Shown here one piece after another: positions 28,130-36,233 of a DNA stretch of 64,000 nt. The stretch spans positions 1 through 64,000 of the forward strand of contig JAKPCK010000002.1 in the NCBI GenBank assembly GCA_029553295.1, in the 5' to 3' direction. Below the pieces are notes generated by a model. That model saw only the letters and a list, made by a program, of their open reading frames with translations. It searched no databases and was not told where the DNA came from. Source of the stretch: Deltaproteobacteria bacterium. Its GTDB lineage: Bacteria > Desulfobacterota > Syntrophorhabdia > Syntrophorhabdales > Syntrophorhabdaceae. The translations under genes were made by a program, and so were the position numbers. How positions within the stretch are numbered: the first letter of the stretch is position 1; each line of letters starts with the position of its first letter.

Positions 28130-28152
28130 CTAATTACCTCCCTCCCTGTCAA
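28123..28152 (-). promoter_or_regulatory. Predicted promoter of the rex-hydrogenase operon
   Basis: Minus strand TTGACA (28147-28152), 18-base spacer, TATATT (28123-28128). The -10 box lies inside the right arm of the palindrome, so a bound repressor would block polymerase. Confidence 0.6.
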
Positions 28153-28212
28153 GAAAAAAAATCAAATAACCCGTAGCCCCTCAGTTGAATGGAGGTTTGA
28201 AAAAGGTCTTGA

Positions 28213-28241
28213 TTGACAAATATTACATTGTATTCTATCAT
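28213..28241 (+). promoter_or_regulatory. Predicted promoter of the galT-like gene
   Basis: TTGACA (28213-28218), 17-base spacer, TATCAT (28236-28241). The expected transcription start, about 7 bases after the -10 box, falls on or next to the ATG at 28249, so the message may have no leader. Confidence 0.6.
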
Positions 28242-28248
28242 AGATAAA

Positions 28249-29226
28249 ATGGCTGAATTGAGAAAAGACCCTGTTTCCGGCAACTGGTGTGTTGTAGGGT
28301 ATACTATCCTGAAAAGCACTTCTGTTGGAATCTGCCCATTTTGCCCCGGTAATGAGAATCTCACACCGCCAACCATAAAAGACATAAAAAATGAGGACGG
28401 CACATGGGCTGTAAGGTGTTTTCCTGCCTCAAACCCCATATTTATTATAGAGGCAGGGGAAGGCAAAAGGGCAGAGGGGATATATGACAAGATGGGGAAT
28501 GTGGGTGCCCACGAGATTGTTGTGGAGAACCCTGTTCACAGCAAGACCATGTCAAGTTTTACAGAGAACGACTACAGCCTCCTCATAGAACTCTATAAGG
28601 ACAGGATTGCAGACTTAAAAAAGGATAAGCGGTTCAAATACATACTTATATTCAAAAACCACGGTGAGCTTGCCGGTTCATATATCTTTCACCCCCACTC
28701 CCATGTCCTTGCAACACCCATCATACCCCAGAGGATAGAGCTTGAGTTATATCATTCAATGATACATTATCAAAAAAAGGAGCGGTGTCTGTTTTGCGAC
28801 ATTGTATCCCAGGAGATGAGACAGAATAAAAGGATAGTCAGTGTCAATAACAATTTTATAGCCTTCTGTCCTTTTGCATCGAGGTTCCCCTTTGAGGTAT
28901 GGATTATGCCGAGGTCCCACAGTGCCCACTTTGAGAAACTAAGCGGAGAAGATGTAAAGACAGAGTTTATATCAATAATGTCAGGTATTATGAAGAGGAT
29001 CGAGAGATTGACCAATGCCTATTCTATCGTGATACATACCTCCCCTAATGTGCTGACATTTCAAGGTCACTCTGATGACCTGTTGATTGATGATTATTTC
29101 CACTGGCACATAGAGATACTACCAAGATATCTGCGCTCATCAAAATATAAAAGAGAGGATGAATTTTATGTTGTCCCCACCACACCTGAGGAGTCTGCAG
29201 GGATGTTGAGGTCAGAAAGGGTTTAA
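28249..29226 (+). CDS. Galactose-1-phosphate uridylyltransferase-like protein (HIT superfamily)
   Basis: 325 residues. GalT-type enzymes swap UMP or AMP between sugar phosphates through a histidine-linked intermediate. Zinc ligands appear in CPFCPGNE (Cys29, Cys32), the nucleophile region is FHPHSHVLATP, and the second domain carries CLFCDIV and YFHWHIEILPR. The group is often annotated as GalT but may prefer other sugar nucleotides (ADP- or UDP-glucose phosphorylase). ATG 28249 has no ribosome binding site; an earlier TTG at 28213 overlaps the -35 box and is rejected as a start. No other Leloir gene is nearby. Confidence 0.82.
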   Translation: MAELRKDPVSGNWCVVGYTILKSTSVGICPFCPGNENLTPPTIKDIKNEDGTWAVRCFPASNPIFIIEAGEGKRAEGIYDKMGNVGAHEIVVENPVHSKTMSSFTENDYSLLIELYKDRIADLKKDKRFKYILIFKNHGELAGSYIFHPHSHVLATPIIPQRIELELYHSMIHYQKKERCLFCDIVSQEMRQNKRIVSVNNNFIAFCPFASRFPFEVWIMPRSHSAHFEKLSGEDVKTEFISIMSGIMKRIERLTNAYSIVIHTSPNVLTFQGHSDDLLIDDYFHWHIEILPRYLRSSKYKREDEFYVVPTTPEESAGMLRSERV

Positions 29227-29231
29227 AGAAA

Positions 29232-29414
29232 ATGAACAGGATGTTTTTCTGGTTTATCTTTGGTGTATTTTTTTCCCTCTCCATTACAATGATTGTATTC
29301 GGGATTATAACCATAAGTGATGTATATTACCACCGTGAAGATGCATTTTTTGGTTCACTCATATTTGGTATACTTCTTATCCTCGCCGGGGTGGTATCCT
29401 CTCGTCAACCATAG
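29232..29414 (+). CDS. Small two-span membrane protein
   Basis: 60 residues with two hydrophobic stretches (about 4-27 and 38-55) joined by a polar loop (DVYYHREDAFFG). It begins 6 bases after galT ends, so it probably rides on that transcript. No family or function is recognised. The ribosome binding site is weak (AAAGAAA). Confidence 0.45.
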   Translation: MNRMFFWFIFGVFFSLSITMIVFGIITISDVYYHREDAFFGSLIFGILLILAGVVSSRQP

Positions 29415-29478
29415 CAGAAACCATCTACAAGCTCAGAAATAAGTAATTTTTTTTAGGCTTACCCGGCTTAAAAAATCC

Positions 29479-29507
29479 TTGACATATTAATCCACTAAAT
29501 ATAGTAT
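29479..29507 (+). promoter_or_regulatory. Predicted nrdD promoter
   Basis: TTGACA (29479-29484), 17-base spacer, TAGTAT (29502-29507). The -10 box is inside NrdR box 1. nrdD starts 55 bases further on. Confidence 0.6.
29492..29507 (+). promoter_or_regulatory. NrdR box 1
   Basis: CCACTAAATATAGTAT; the core CTAAATATAG differs from the CWATATATWG centre of the known NrdR consensus by one base. It overlaps the -10 box. Confidence 0.7.
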
Positions 29508-29522
29508 ATATATTTAGTTAAT

Positions 29523-29538
29523 CCACTAAATATAGGGG
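29523..29538 (+). promoter_or_regulatory. NrdR box 2
   Basis: CCACTAAATATAGGGG, the same core repeated 31 bases (three helical turns) after box 1, the paired spacing typical of NrdR operators. The two boxes sit in an 18-base exact direct repeat (29487-29504 and 29518-29535). Confidence 0.7.
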
Positions 29539-29561
29539 TATAAATTAAAGGGGGATAATAA

Positions 29562-31646
29562 ATGGAGACAACAGATTTAAACCTTTTTGTTAGGACATCT
29601 GAGGAGACATTATCAGACTGGAGCAGGGACAGGATAGTCCATGCCCTCCAGAAAGAGACCCTTATCGATGAAGAGACAGCAAAAGATATAAGCATAGAGG
29701 TTGAACAGACCATAAGAAAATCAGGGGTCAAGATGGTTACAGCACCATTGATAAGGGAGCTGGTCAATGCAAAACTCATAGAAAAAGGCCTTGAGACCGC
29801 AAGAAAGATGCATACGAGGCTCGGTATGCCTATATACGATGTGGATAGTCTTATACTCCACCCAAACAAGGAGAATGCCAATGTCCCCCACGGGCCAGAG
29901 GCAACCAACCTCACCCTCGCCGAAAGGATTAAGAAGGAGTATGCCCTTTTGTCAGTCTTTTCCCAGGACGTTGCCGATGCACACATGAACGGAGACATAC
30001 ACCTCCATGATCTGGGTTTTATAGACAGACCTTATTGCAGCGGTCAGTCCCTGGAATACATTAAGAGATTTGGCCTTAATCTCCCCCACTCCCTATCCAT
30101 GGCAAAGCCTGCAAAGCACCCGGAGGTATTGCTTGCCCACCTGATAAAGTTCGCTGCAGCACTCCAGAGTAATTTTGCCGGGGCAATAGGGTGGGATGCT
30201 ATAAATATATTCTTTGCGCCGTATCTTGAGGGGATGAGCGATAATGATGTAAAACAGCTTGCCCAGATGCTTATATTCGAGTTCTCTCAACAGGCAGTTG
30301 CAAGGGGCGGGCAGGCAATATTCTCTGACATAAACCTCTACTGGGAGGTGCCCAAACACTTTGAGAATACACCTGCCATAGGCCCTGGTGGCACCTATAC
30401 AGGGAGGACATACGGTGAATACGAAAAAGAGGCCCAGAGGTTTGTATGGAAGCTCTTTGAGGTATATAAGGAAGGAGACGGTGCAGGTAGGCCCTTCTTC
30501 TTCCCCAAGCCCATAGTCCATATCACTGAAAAATTCTTCAGGACAGAGGGTTGGCAGGATTTTCTGTATCATATATGCGATGTGGCATCTGATAAAGGCA
30601 ATACATATTTTGTTTTTGATAGGGGCGAGACAGCCAAGATATCTGAATGCTGTAGATTAAGCTTTAAGCTCGAGGAGAGGGACCTGAAGGATGCAAAAGA
30701 ACCATGGAGGATGAGATACTGCGCCCTGCAGAATGTGTCTCTTAACCTACCAAGGATTGCATACATGGCAAAAGGCGATGATACAAGGTTATTTGACCTC
30801 TTGACAGATAGATTTGTCCTTGCTGTTAAGGCCCACAAAGAGAAGAGGTCATTTCTTGAAAAGCTCCTTGCCCTTGGTGAGGATGGCCCGTTATCACTTT
30901 TGACCATGAAACAGGATGACATGCCCTATCTCAGATTCGACCTTGCATCACACCTCATAGGTATGGTGGGTTTAAACGAGATGGTCCAGATACATACCGG
31001 GGAAGAACTCCATTCATCTACACAGGCATTAAAATTTGGGCTTAAGATAATCTCCCATATGAATCTCCTGACAGAAAAGATAAAGAGGAATGAGAAGATA
31101 AAGGTTGTCCTTGAACAGACACCTGCTGAAAGCACGAGCTACAGGTTTGCAAGGCTTGACCTCAGGTATTTTTCACCGTTATCAGGCAGGGTTGTCAAGG
31201 GAGATATAGCCTCTGGGGAGATATACTATACCAATTCAACCCACCTCAATGTCCATGCACCCATGAACCCCATTGAGAGGGTAACGAACGAGGGTAAGTT
31301 TCACCCCCTTATAGAGGCAGGCTCTATATCCCATATCTGGCTCGGTGAGGCACAGCCCACAAAAGAGGCCATTGCCGACTTTGTGATAAAGACATTCCGC
31401 AACACAAGGAACGACCAGATTGCATTCTCCCCTGAATTTACCACATGTAATAGGTGCCACAGGACATCAAGGGGTCTTATGGATACCTGTCCATACTGCC
31501 ATTCAAAGGATGTGGACGGCATCACGAGGATTACCGGATATTTCACAAAGGTATCGAGCTGGAACAAAGGTAAGCTCGGGGAATTAAAAGACAGATACAG
31601 AAATGAGGAATACTTCGGCCATATGTCGTATGCAATAAATGAATAG
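29562..31646 (+). CDS. nrdD: Anaerobic (class III) ribonucleoside-triphosphate reductase
   Basis: 694 residues. It makes deoxyribonucleotides without oxygen using a glycyl radical installed by NrdG. An N-terminal ATP-cone-like region is followed by the glycyl-radical barrel. The C-terminal zinc site is CNRCH and CPYCHS, and the radical loop is RITGYFTKVSSWNKGKLGEL with the Gly in the usual place near the end. Active-site cysteines lie in KISECCRLSF. GGGGG sits before the ATG. With the next two genes it forms an operon under two NrdR boxes, so expression should fall when dATP is plentiful. Confidence 0.95.
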   Translation: METTDLNLFVRTSEETLSDWSRDRIVHALQKETLIDEETAKDISIEVEQTIRKSGVKMVTAPLIRELVNAKLIEKGLETARKMHTRLGMPIYDVDSLILHPNKENANVPHGPEATNLTLAERIKKEYALLSVFSQDVADAHMNGDIHLHDLGFIDRPYCSGQSLEYIKRFGLNLPHSLSMAKPAKHPEVLLAHLIKFAAALQSNFAGAIGWDAINIFFAPYLEGMSDNDVKQLAQMLIFEFSQQAVARGGQAIFSDINLYWEVPKHFENTPAIGPGGTYTGRTYGEYEKEAQRFVWKLFEVYKEGDGAGRPFFFPKPIVHITEKFFRTEGWQDFLYHICDVASDKGNTYFVFDRGETAKISECCRLSFKLEERDLKDAKEPWRMRYCALQNVSLNLPRIAYMAKGDDTRLFDLLTDRFVLAVKAHKEKRSFLEKLLALGEDGPLSLLTMKQDDMPYLRFDLASHLIGMVGLNEMVQIHTGEELHSSTQALKFGLKIISHMNLLTEKIKRNEKIKVVLEQTPAESTSYRFARLDLRYFSPLSGRVVKGDIASGEIYYTNSTHLNVHAPMNPIERVTNEGKFHPLIEAGSISHIWLGEAQPTKEAIADFVIKTFRNTRNDQIAFSPEFTTCNRCHRTSRGLMDTCPYCHSKDVDGITRITGYFTKVSSWNKGKLGELKDRYRNEEYFGHMSYAINE

Positions 31647-31660
31647 AGAGGGGGTATTGT

Positions 31661-31924
31661 ATGAATGTTGTAAAGATCTTCTATAAGGATGACTGCCCTA
31701 TGTGTCCTATGGCAAAGAGGCTAAAGGACAGTCTCCTGAAACAAAAGGTTATGGTCTCAGAATACAATGTAGAGACTGCAGAGGGATTGGCAGAGGCAAC
31801 CTTTCACGGTGTGATGGCCCTACCTACAATTATCATTGAAGACGACAATGAAAACGAGCTCAGCGGATGGAGGGGCACTGTGCCCAGGGTGGAAGAGGTA
31901 ATCAATGCGGTCCGAGGGTCATAG
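31661..31924 (+). CDS. Glutaredoxin/thioredoxin-like small redox protein
   Basis: 87 residues with the active-site motif CPMC after an N-terminal strand (MNVVKIFYKDD) and the cis-proline motif ALPTIII, as in NrdH/glutaredoxin-like proteins. Its place between nrdD and nrdG makes it the likely electron donor to the reductase, as found for some class III enzymes. It has a strong GAGGGGG site 7 bases upstream. nrdG overlaps its end by 20 bases. Confidence 0.8.
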   Translation: MNVVKIFYKDDCPMCPMAKRLKDSLLKQKVMVSEYNVETAEGLAEATFHGVMALPTIIIEDDNENELSGWRGTVPRVEEVINAVRGS

Positions 31925-32624
31925 GGTTCCCATAAAAGGGTTTATAGAGACCAGCTTTATTGACTGGAAGGGGCATCTGTCATCTGTGATATTCACTGGT
32001 GGTTGCAACTTTAGATGCCCTTACTGTCATAATTCTGACCTTGTCTTGAGATGCAGGGAGATGGAGGATATACCTCTGAGACATATATCTTCAAGGCTAA
32101 AAAAATTCAGGCATTGGATAGACCACATAGTAATAACAGGTGGCGAACCCACTATACACAAGGGGCTTTACAGACTTATAGAGGGGTTAAAAAAACAGGA
32201 TATGTCTGTAAAGCTTGATACAAATGGCTCCAACCCTGAAATACTGAAAAAGCTCGTGGCAGATGGTATGATAGACTATGTGGCCATGGATGTAAAAGGC
32301 CCTCTAAATGGATACCCAAGGTGGTGTGGTGTAGAGGTAGATATAGAAAAGATAGAGAAGAGCATAAGGTTTATAATGGAGGGTCATATAGACTACGAGT
32401 TCAGGATGACCATAGTCCCCTTTTTACATAAAGAAAAGGATATATACGATGTGGCGCGCTATATGGCCGGGGCAAAGAGGTTTTTTGTCCAGGAGTTCAG
32501 GCCGAAAAATACCTTAGACCCGTCATACATGACCATTGAGCCCTTTTCACCGGATAAGCTCAAGGAGATAAGGGATAATGTGGCAAGAATCATAGCAGAA
32601 AAGGATGATGCCACAGCCCTCTAA
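31905..32624 (+). CDS. nrdG: Anaerobic ribonucleotide reductase activating protein
   Basis: 239 residues. This radical SAM enzyme installs the glycyl radical on NrdD. The cluster motif CNFRCPYCHNSD near residue 34 is the CxxxCxxC triad, followed by ITGGEPTIH (SAM-binding GGE). It is longer than the E. coli enzyme (154 residues) and resembles the form found with NrdD in many anaerobes. ATG 31905 overlaps the glutaredoxin-like gene by 20 bases. Its stop overlaps the converging symporter gene by 4 bases, with no terminator hairpin between them. Confidence 0.92.
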   Translation: MRSEGHRVPIKGFIETSFIDWKGHLSSVIFTGGCNFRCPYCHNSDLVLRCREMEDIPLRHISSRLKKFRHWIDHIVITGGEPTIHKGLYRLIEGLKKQDMSVKLDTNGSNPEILKKLVADGMIDYVAMDVKGPLNGYPRWCGVEVDIEKIEKSIRFIMEGHIDYEFRMTIVPFLHKEKDIYDVARYMAGAKRFFVQEFRPKNTLDPSYMTIEPFSPDKLKEIRDNVARIIAEKDDATAL

Positions 32625-33982
32625 GTCCCCTGCCTTTTTAGACAAACCCCAAGAAGCATAAGAAGATATATATAGATAGTAACAGGCCATATGGGATGGA
32701 TTATCCTGTAAAACCCGAAGATAAACGAGAAAAACAGGATTAAAACTGTCCCGGCAAGGGACAAGAAGGCATAGATGCTTTTTATGCCCTTGAATACCCA
32801 TCCTGAAAAGACTATATAGACTATGGCACTCAGAAGTACAGCTATCCAGGTAACCTCTCTCAGTATCTCTTTTACAAAAAAACCAAGCCCTAAGGAGATG
32901 GCGCCTATCATGAGGGTTGTAACCCTTGAGGCAAGAAGGAGCCTTCTATCATTGTCTATCTTAAGAAACGGCGCTATGTATCCCTTTACAGCAAGGGTGG
33001 TGGCACCCATTAAAAAAGGCGAACCTGAACTCATAAGGGGCGCCCACATACTCAAAAGAAACAGTACAGCAATATAAGGCGGGACAATATTGAGCAGGAT
33101 GGGCAAGGCAGATATAGATGGGATTTCAGGGAATATATTTTTGGCAGCTATTCCGCACAGGGCGGCCATGACAACAACGGGTATGGCAATAATATTCCCT
33201 ATTATTATGCCTTTTTTACCCTCCTTGAGGGTCTTGGCAGAGGATGCTGTATTTATTACAGGCTGGGCAAGGACACCAAGGGTAAAATTTATGTATGCCC
33301 AACCCAGTGCCTGTGTAACCCCCAGGTCACCAAATGGCTGAAAATAATGGGACTTGCTTACCATCTGGGATAGGGCATCTGTATTTATGACAACATAGAG
33401 CCCTCCCAGAAATATACCCAGGACAATGGCACAGATATGTATGAGATTTGTATAGGCTGTGGCCACAAAACCGCCAAGGACATTATACAGTGTAAAGACA
33501 ACCGTAGTCATGAACATGCCCATCTGAAAAGATACCTTGCCCTTGAGTATTACTGAGAGTATTGCACCTCCCCCTACTATCTGCATGGTTACAACCCAAA
33601 TGGAAAATATAAGCTGGAGGATACCTGCAAATCTTGTTGTCTTTTTATCATACAGACTCCCTACAACATCGAGGATAGAATAGGTCTTTTTGTCTGCCAT
33701 TATCCTCCCCAGGAGAATGGATGTGACAAACATGGCTATCCATATCCCTACCTGAAACCAAAGGGCACTGATGCCATGTATGTATGCCCCCTGGGCCATC
33801 CCTACAATAGAGACACCGCCAATCCATGTCCCTGCTATAAGGACAGATATAAAGGGCACAGATAGCCCCCTTGATGCCACAAGGTATGCCTCTGAAGACC
33901 TTGATCTCCTTGTTACATAGACACCTGTCAACCAGAGAAGGCATATATAGCCAAAAATGGAAAACAGATATATCCCTTGCAT
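32621..33982 (-). CDS. Sodium:solute symporter family protein
   Basis: 453 residues and about 12-13 hydrophobic segments; the first 60 residues carry the SSS start (RRSRSSEAYLVASRGLS, then AGTWIGGVSIVGMAQGAY). Members use the Na+ gradient to import proline, sugars, organic acids and others; nothing in the sequence fixes the substrate. It directly follows the enoyl-CoA hydratase gene (adjacent codons), suggesting co-transcription and possibly uptake of an organic acid that is broken down as a CoA ester. Confidence 0.85.
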   Translation of the reverse strand: MQGIYLFSIFGYICLLWLTGVYVTRRSRSSEAYLVASRGLSVPFISVLIAGTWIGGVSIVGMAQGAYIHGISALWFQVGIWIAMFVTSILLGRIMADKKTYSILDVVGSLYDKKTTRFAGILQLIFSIWVVTMQIVGGGAILSVILKGKVSFQMGMFMTTVVFTLYNVLGGFVATAYTNLIHICAIVLGIFLGGLYVVINTDALSQMVSKSHYFQPFGDLGVTQALGWAYINFTLGVLAQPVINTASSAKTLKEGKKGIIIGNIIAIPVVVMAALCGIAAKNIFPEIPSISALPILLNIVPPYIAVLFLLSMWAPLMSSGSPFLMGATTLAVKGYIAPFLKIDNDRRLLLASRVTTLMIGAISLGLGFFVKEILREVTWIAVLLSAIVYIVFSGWVFKGIKSIYAFLSLAGTVLILFFSFIFGFYRIIHPIWPVTIYIYLLMLLGVCLKRQGT

Positions 33983-34738
33983 CTATCTCTTCCTGAAAAA
34001 TGCATCCAGTCTCTCTTTGAACAATGGGTCTGCAGCAAGCTCTGACACGTATTGTTTTTCCTTATCAAGGTGGGCATCAAGACCAAAAAAACAGGAATGA
34101 TTTACCAGGTCCTTGAATCTCTTTATGGTCTCCATGGGCAGCGCCCTTAGCTCCTTGATTATTGACTGGAGTCTTTCTTCAAGCTCTCCCCTTTCGCAGA
34201 CAAGGTTTACAAGCCCGAGCTCTTTTGCCTCTTTCATATCCATATTACGGGAGAGGAGATACAATTCATTAAACCTCTTTGCCCCAATGAGCCTGGGCAG
34301 GAATATACTTCCCCCACCGTCAGGGGTAAGCCCTATCCTTCTGTAACCCATGTTCATAATAGAATCTGATGTTGCCAGTGTTATATCACAGGCAAGGGCA
34401 AGCCCTATCCCGGCACCTACTGCAACACCCTCTACAACAGAGATGACTATTGCATCTATCTCCCTTATCATCTTAATACTCTTATGGAGTGTATCTGCCA
34501 TAGCATCGATCCTTGCGCCAGGGTCAGAACTCTCCCTGAACTCAACAAGGTCACCCCCAGCACAGAAGGCCTTACCAGAACCTCTGATTACAACTATACC
34601 TGCCCTTTCATCCCGGGCACTCTCAAGGGCCTTCAATAGGCCTACAAGCAACCCTGTATCCATAGCATTTTTTCTGTCAGGTCTGTTAAGGGTTAAGGTA
34701 AATACACCATCCTTAATCGATACCAATACCTCGTCCAT
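33983..34738 (-). CDS. Enoyl-CoA hydratase/isomerase family protein
   Basis: 251 residues, full length for the crotonase fold. The oxyanion-hole segment is GKAFCAGGDLVEF near residue 55-67, and the second is VVEGVAVGAGIGLALACD. The region with the usual catalytic Glu reads YRRIGLTPDGGGS, carrying Asp where many hydratases have Glu; this pattern is common in isomerase-like or divergent members. The reaction therefore remains open: hydration, isomerisation or another acyl-CoA rearrangement. It is translated immediately ahead of the symporter gene. Confidence 0.85.
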   Translation of the reverse strand: MDEVLVSIKDGVFTLTLNRPDRKNAMDTGLLVGLLKALESARDERAGIVVIRGSGKAFCAGGDLVEFRESSDPGARIDAMADTLHKSIKMIREIDAIVISVVEGVAVGAGIGLALACDITLATSDSIMNMGYRRIGLTPDGGGSIFLPRLIGAKRFNELYLLSRNMDMKEAKELGLVNLVCERGELEERLQSIIKELRALPMETIKRFKDLVNHSCFFGLDAHLDKEKQYVSELAADPLFKERLDAFFRKR

Positions 34739-34790
34739 AAATCCTCCTGAAATCTCTTAAGACTATTATAGGCCTTTCTCAGAGGCCCTG

Positions 34791-35645
34791 TTATTTAATC
34801 TCAAGGCTGCTCCCTACAGAGGCATAAAAGCTTGCATCCCCAAATTCTCTGTTGAGGATACAGGCTGTGCTAACCCCTGTGCAGTGGGAAAAGCCTATCT
34901 TTGCTATGGAAAAAGACCTCAATGCCTCTATAGACCTCTCAAGCTGTCTACCGCCTACCATCCCCAGGTGTGTCCCACCAATAACTGCATAGATATTATC
35001 TGTATTAAGGGTCTTTATAATATGTTCGAGTATGTTTATAACCCCGGCGTGGGCGCAACCGAGGAGCACTATCAGACCTTTTTTCGTAGATAATATAAGG
35101 GATTGATCATCAGGGACAGTATCCCTCTCCAGTTTACCATCCCTTTCCACATGGAGCTTTGCATCGCCTTCTTCAAAGTCATTTAGTCTCGGGACCTCCC
35201 CTGTTAGATATACACCCCTGTCTATCTCCTCAAAATCCTTTGATAATCTAAATATAGCCCCTTTTGCCTCTAAAAGCTCCTTTCTCTGCGGTATCCCTAT
35301 AAACCTCTTTTCTGCCTTGAATGTCTCTTTTGATACTGCATATTTTTTATCGAATATGGATGGGTGACCGTGGACAGGGATACTGCCTGTGACATCAAGG
35401 ACCTGGGCAAGCCCACCGGTATGGTCATAATGGCCGTGGCTTAAAAAAATCTTCTCGACCCTTTTCAAGTCTTTTTTAAAGACCTGTAAGTTGTGCATTA
35501 TCCCTATACCGGAGCCTGTATCAAATAGATATATTCTGTCATCTGCCTCTATATAAACAGCAAAACCGTGCTCACCTATACCGGCAAGGTTGGCAACTAC
35601 ATTTTCACAGATTACTGTAATCCTTAAAGAGTCTATTTTATCCAT
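34791..35645 (-). CDS. MBL-fold metallohydrolase
   Basis: 284 residues from ATG 35645 (GGTGG about 8 bases upstream). The zinc motif SHGHYDHTGGL near residue 75 and the later LLGCAHAGVINI and GGTHLGM histidines are those of the MBL group annotated as dihydropterin ribofuranosyl-aminobenzene 5'-phosphate synthase. That name comes from archaeal methanopterin synthesis; in bacteria the substrate is generally unknown. There is no signal peptide. It is separated from the enoyl-CoA hydratase by 52 bases on the same strand. Confidence 0.8.
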   Translation of the reverse strand: MDKIDSLRITVICENVVANLAGIGEHGFAVYIEADDRIYLFDTGSGIGIMHNLQVFKKDLKRVEKIFLSHGHYDHTGGLAQVLDVTGSIPVHGHPSIFDKKYAVSKETFKAEKRFIGIPQRKELLEAKGAIFRLSKDFEEIDRGVYLTGEVPRLNDFEEGDAKLHVERDGKLERDTVPDDQSLILSTKKGLIVLLGCAHAGVINILEHIIKTLNTDNIYAVIGGTHLGMVGGRQLERSIEALRSFSIAKIGFSHCTGVSTACILNREFGDASFYASVGSSLEIK

Positions 35646-35761
35646 TATATCATCCACCCCCCTAAGCACTTATCCCACCAAAGCGGTAAGATATATCTTT
35701 AAATAAGACTATAGACATTTTTAAAACAAAGACCCCAAGGGTCTGGGGCATCCCCCAGTAT

Positions 35762-35784
35762 AAGACCTTTTGGTCTCTTTTGCC
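35762..35784. repeat. Short hairpin copy of the dispersed AGAGACC element
   Basis: AAGACC-TTTT-GGTCTCTTTTGCC. It forms a hairpin and on the minus strand reads GGCAAAAGAGACC, close to the GCAAGAGACC core found at 36177, 41399 and 48084. No clear U-tract role can be assigned. Confidence 0.4.
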
Positions 35785-36078
35785 TTAATTAAAAAAAAGC
35801 ATGGCAGTTATAACCAGTTGGAGTTTAAATTAAATCAAATAATGGGATGAAGACACCATGCATAAGAATAATATCAGACAGGTGGAAAAACGTCAATGTT
35901 ATAGTAATGCACAGGAGTATAATAAGTTATATCCTTTGGTCTAAACCTATCCTCTAATATAGGCAAAAACTCCAAAAATTTTATAAGATTTTCTAAAGTT
36001 CTTGTATATGCTGTTTTTTTTGGTTACAATTTCGTATATGGTATTTTAAATAATCAAAACCATTGCAGACCTTACAGG

Positions 36079-36193
36079 GGTCTTGAAATCCATGGGAGAT
36101 GAATTTCTATATCTAAATCTAATTAATACAGCTTTTTATCAATCCCGTTAAAGCGGGAGGTATATTGCTAAATAGAGCAAGAGACCTTTTTCA
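36079..36193 (+). repeat. Dispersed intergenic repeat, copy A
   Basis: Three blocks in order match copy B at 41383-41694 read on the minus strand. 36079-36106 is 24/28 identical to 41667-41694; 36138-36153 is 15/16 identical to 41471-41486; 36177-36193 (GCAAGAGACCTTTTTCA) is 17/17 identical to 41383-41399. A small hairpin (CCCG-TTAAAG-CGGG) lies in the middle block. Confidence 0.6.
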
Positions 36194-36233
36194 GATATCT
36201 CTTATTGAATGACAGGGCGTTAAGGGGCTTTTT

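Larger units (their letters stand above)
35646..36233. other. Long intergenic region carrying repeat copies, no gene seen
   Basis: 588 bases, A+T rich, between the MBL gene and the SGNH hydrolase, which point away from each other. I see no credible coding frame. It contains a short hairpin (35762-35784) and a longer member of a dispersed repeat (36079-36193) that ends just before the SGNH gene. Both are listed separately. Confidence 0.6.

Noticed and set aside
29487-29535. Two 18-base direct repeats considered as a CRISPR start
   Set aside because: Only two copies with a 13-base gap; position and sequence fit NrdR boxes.
30093-30572. 159-codon minus-strand frame
   Set aside because: Antisense to nrdD, whose protein is clearly conserved through this stretch.
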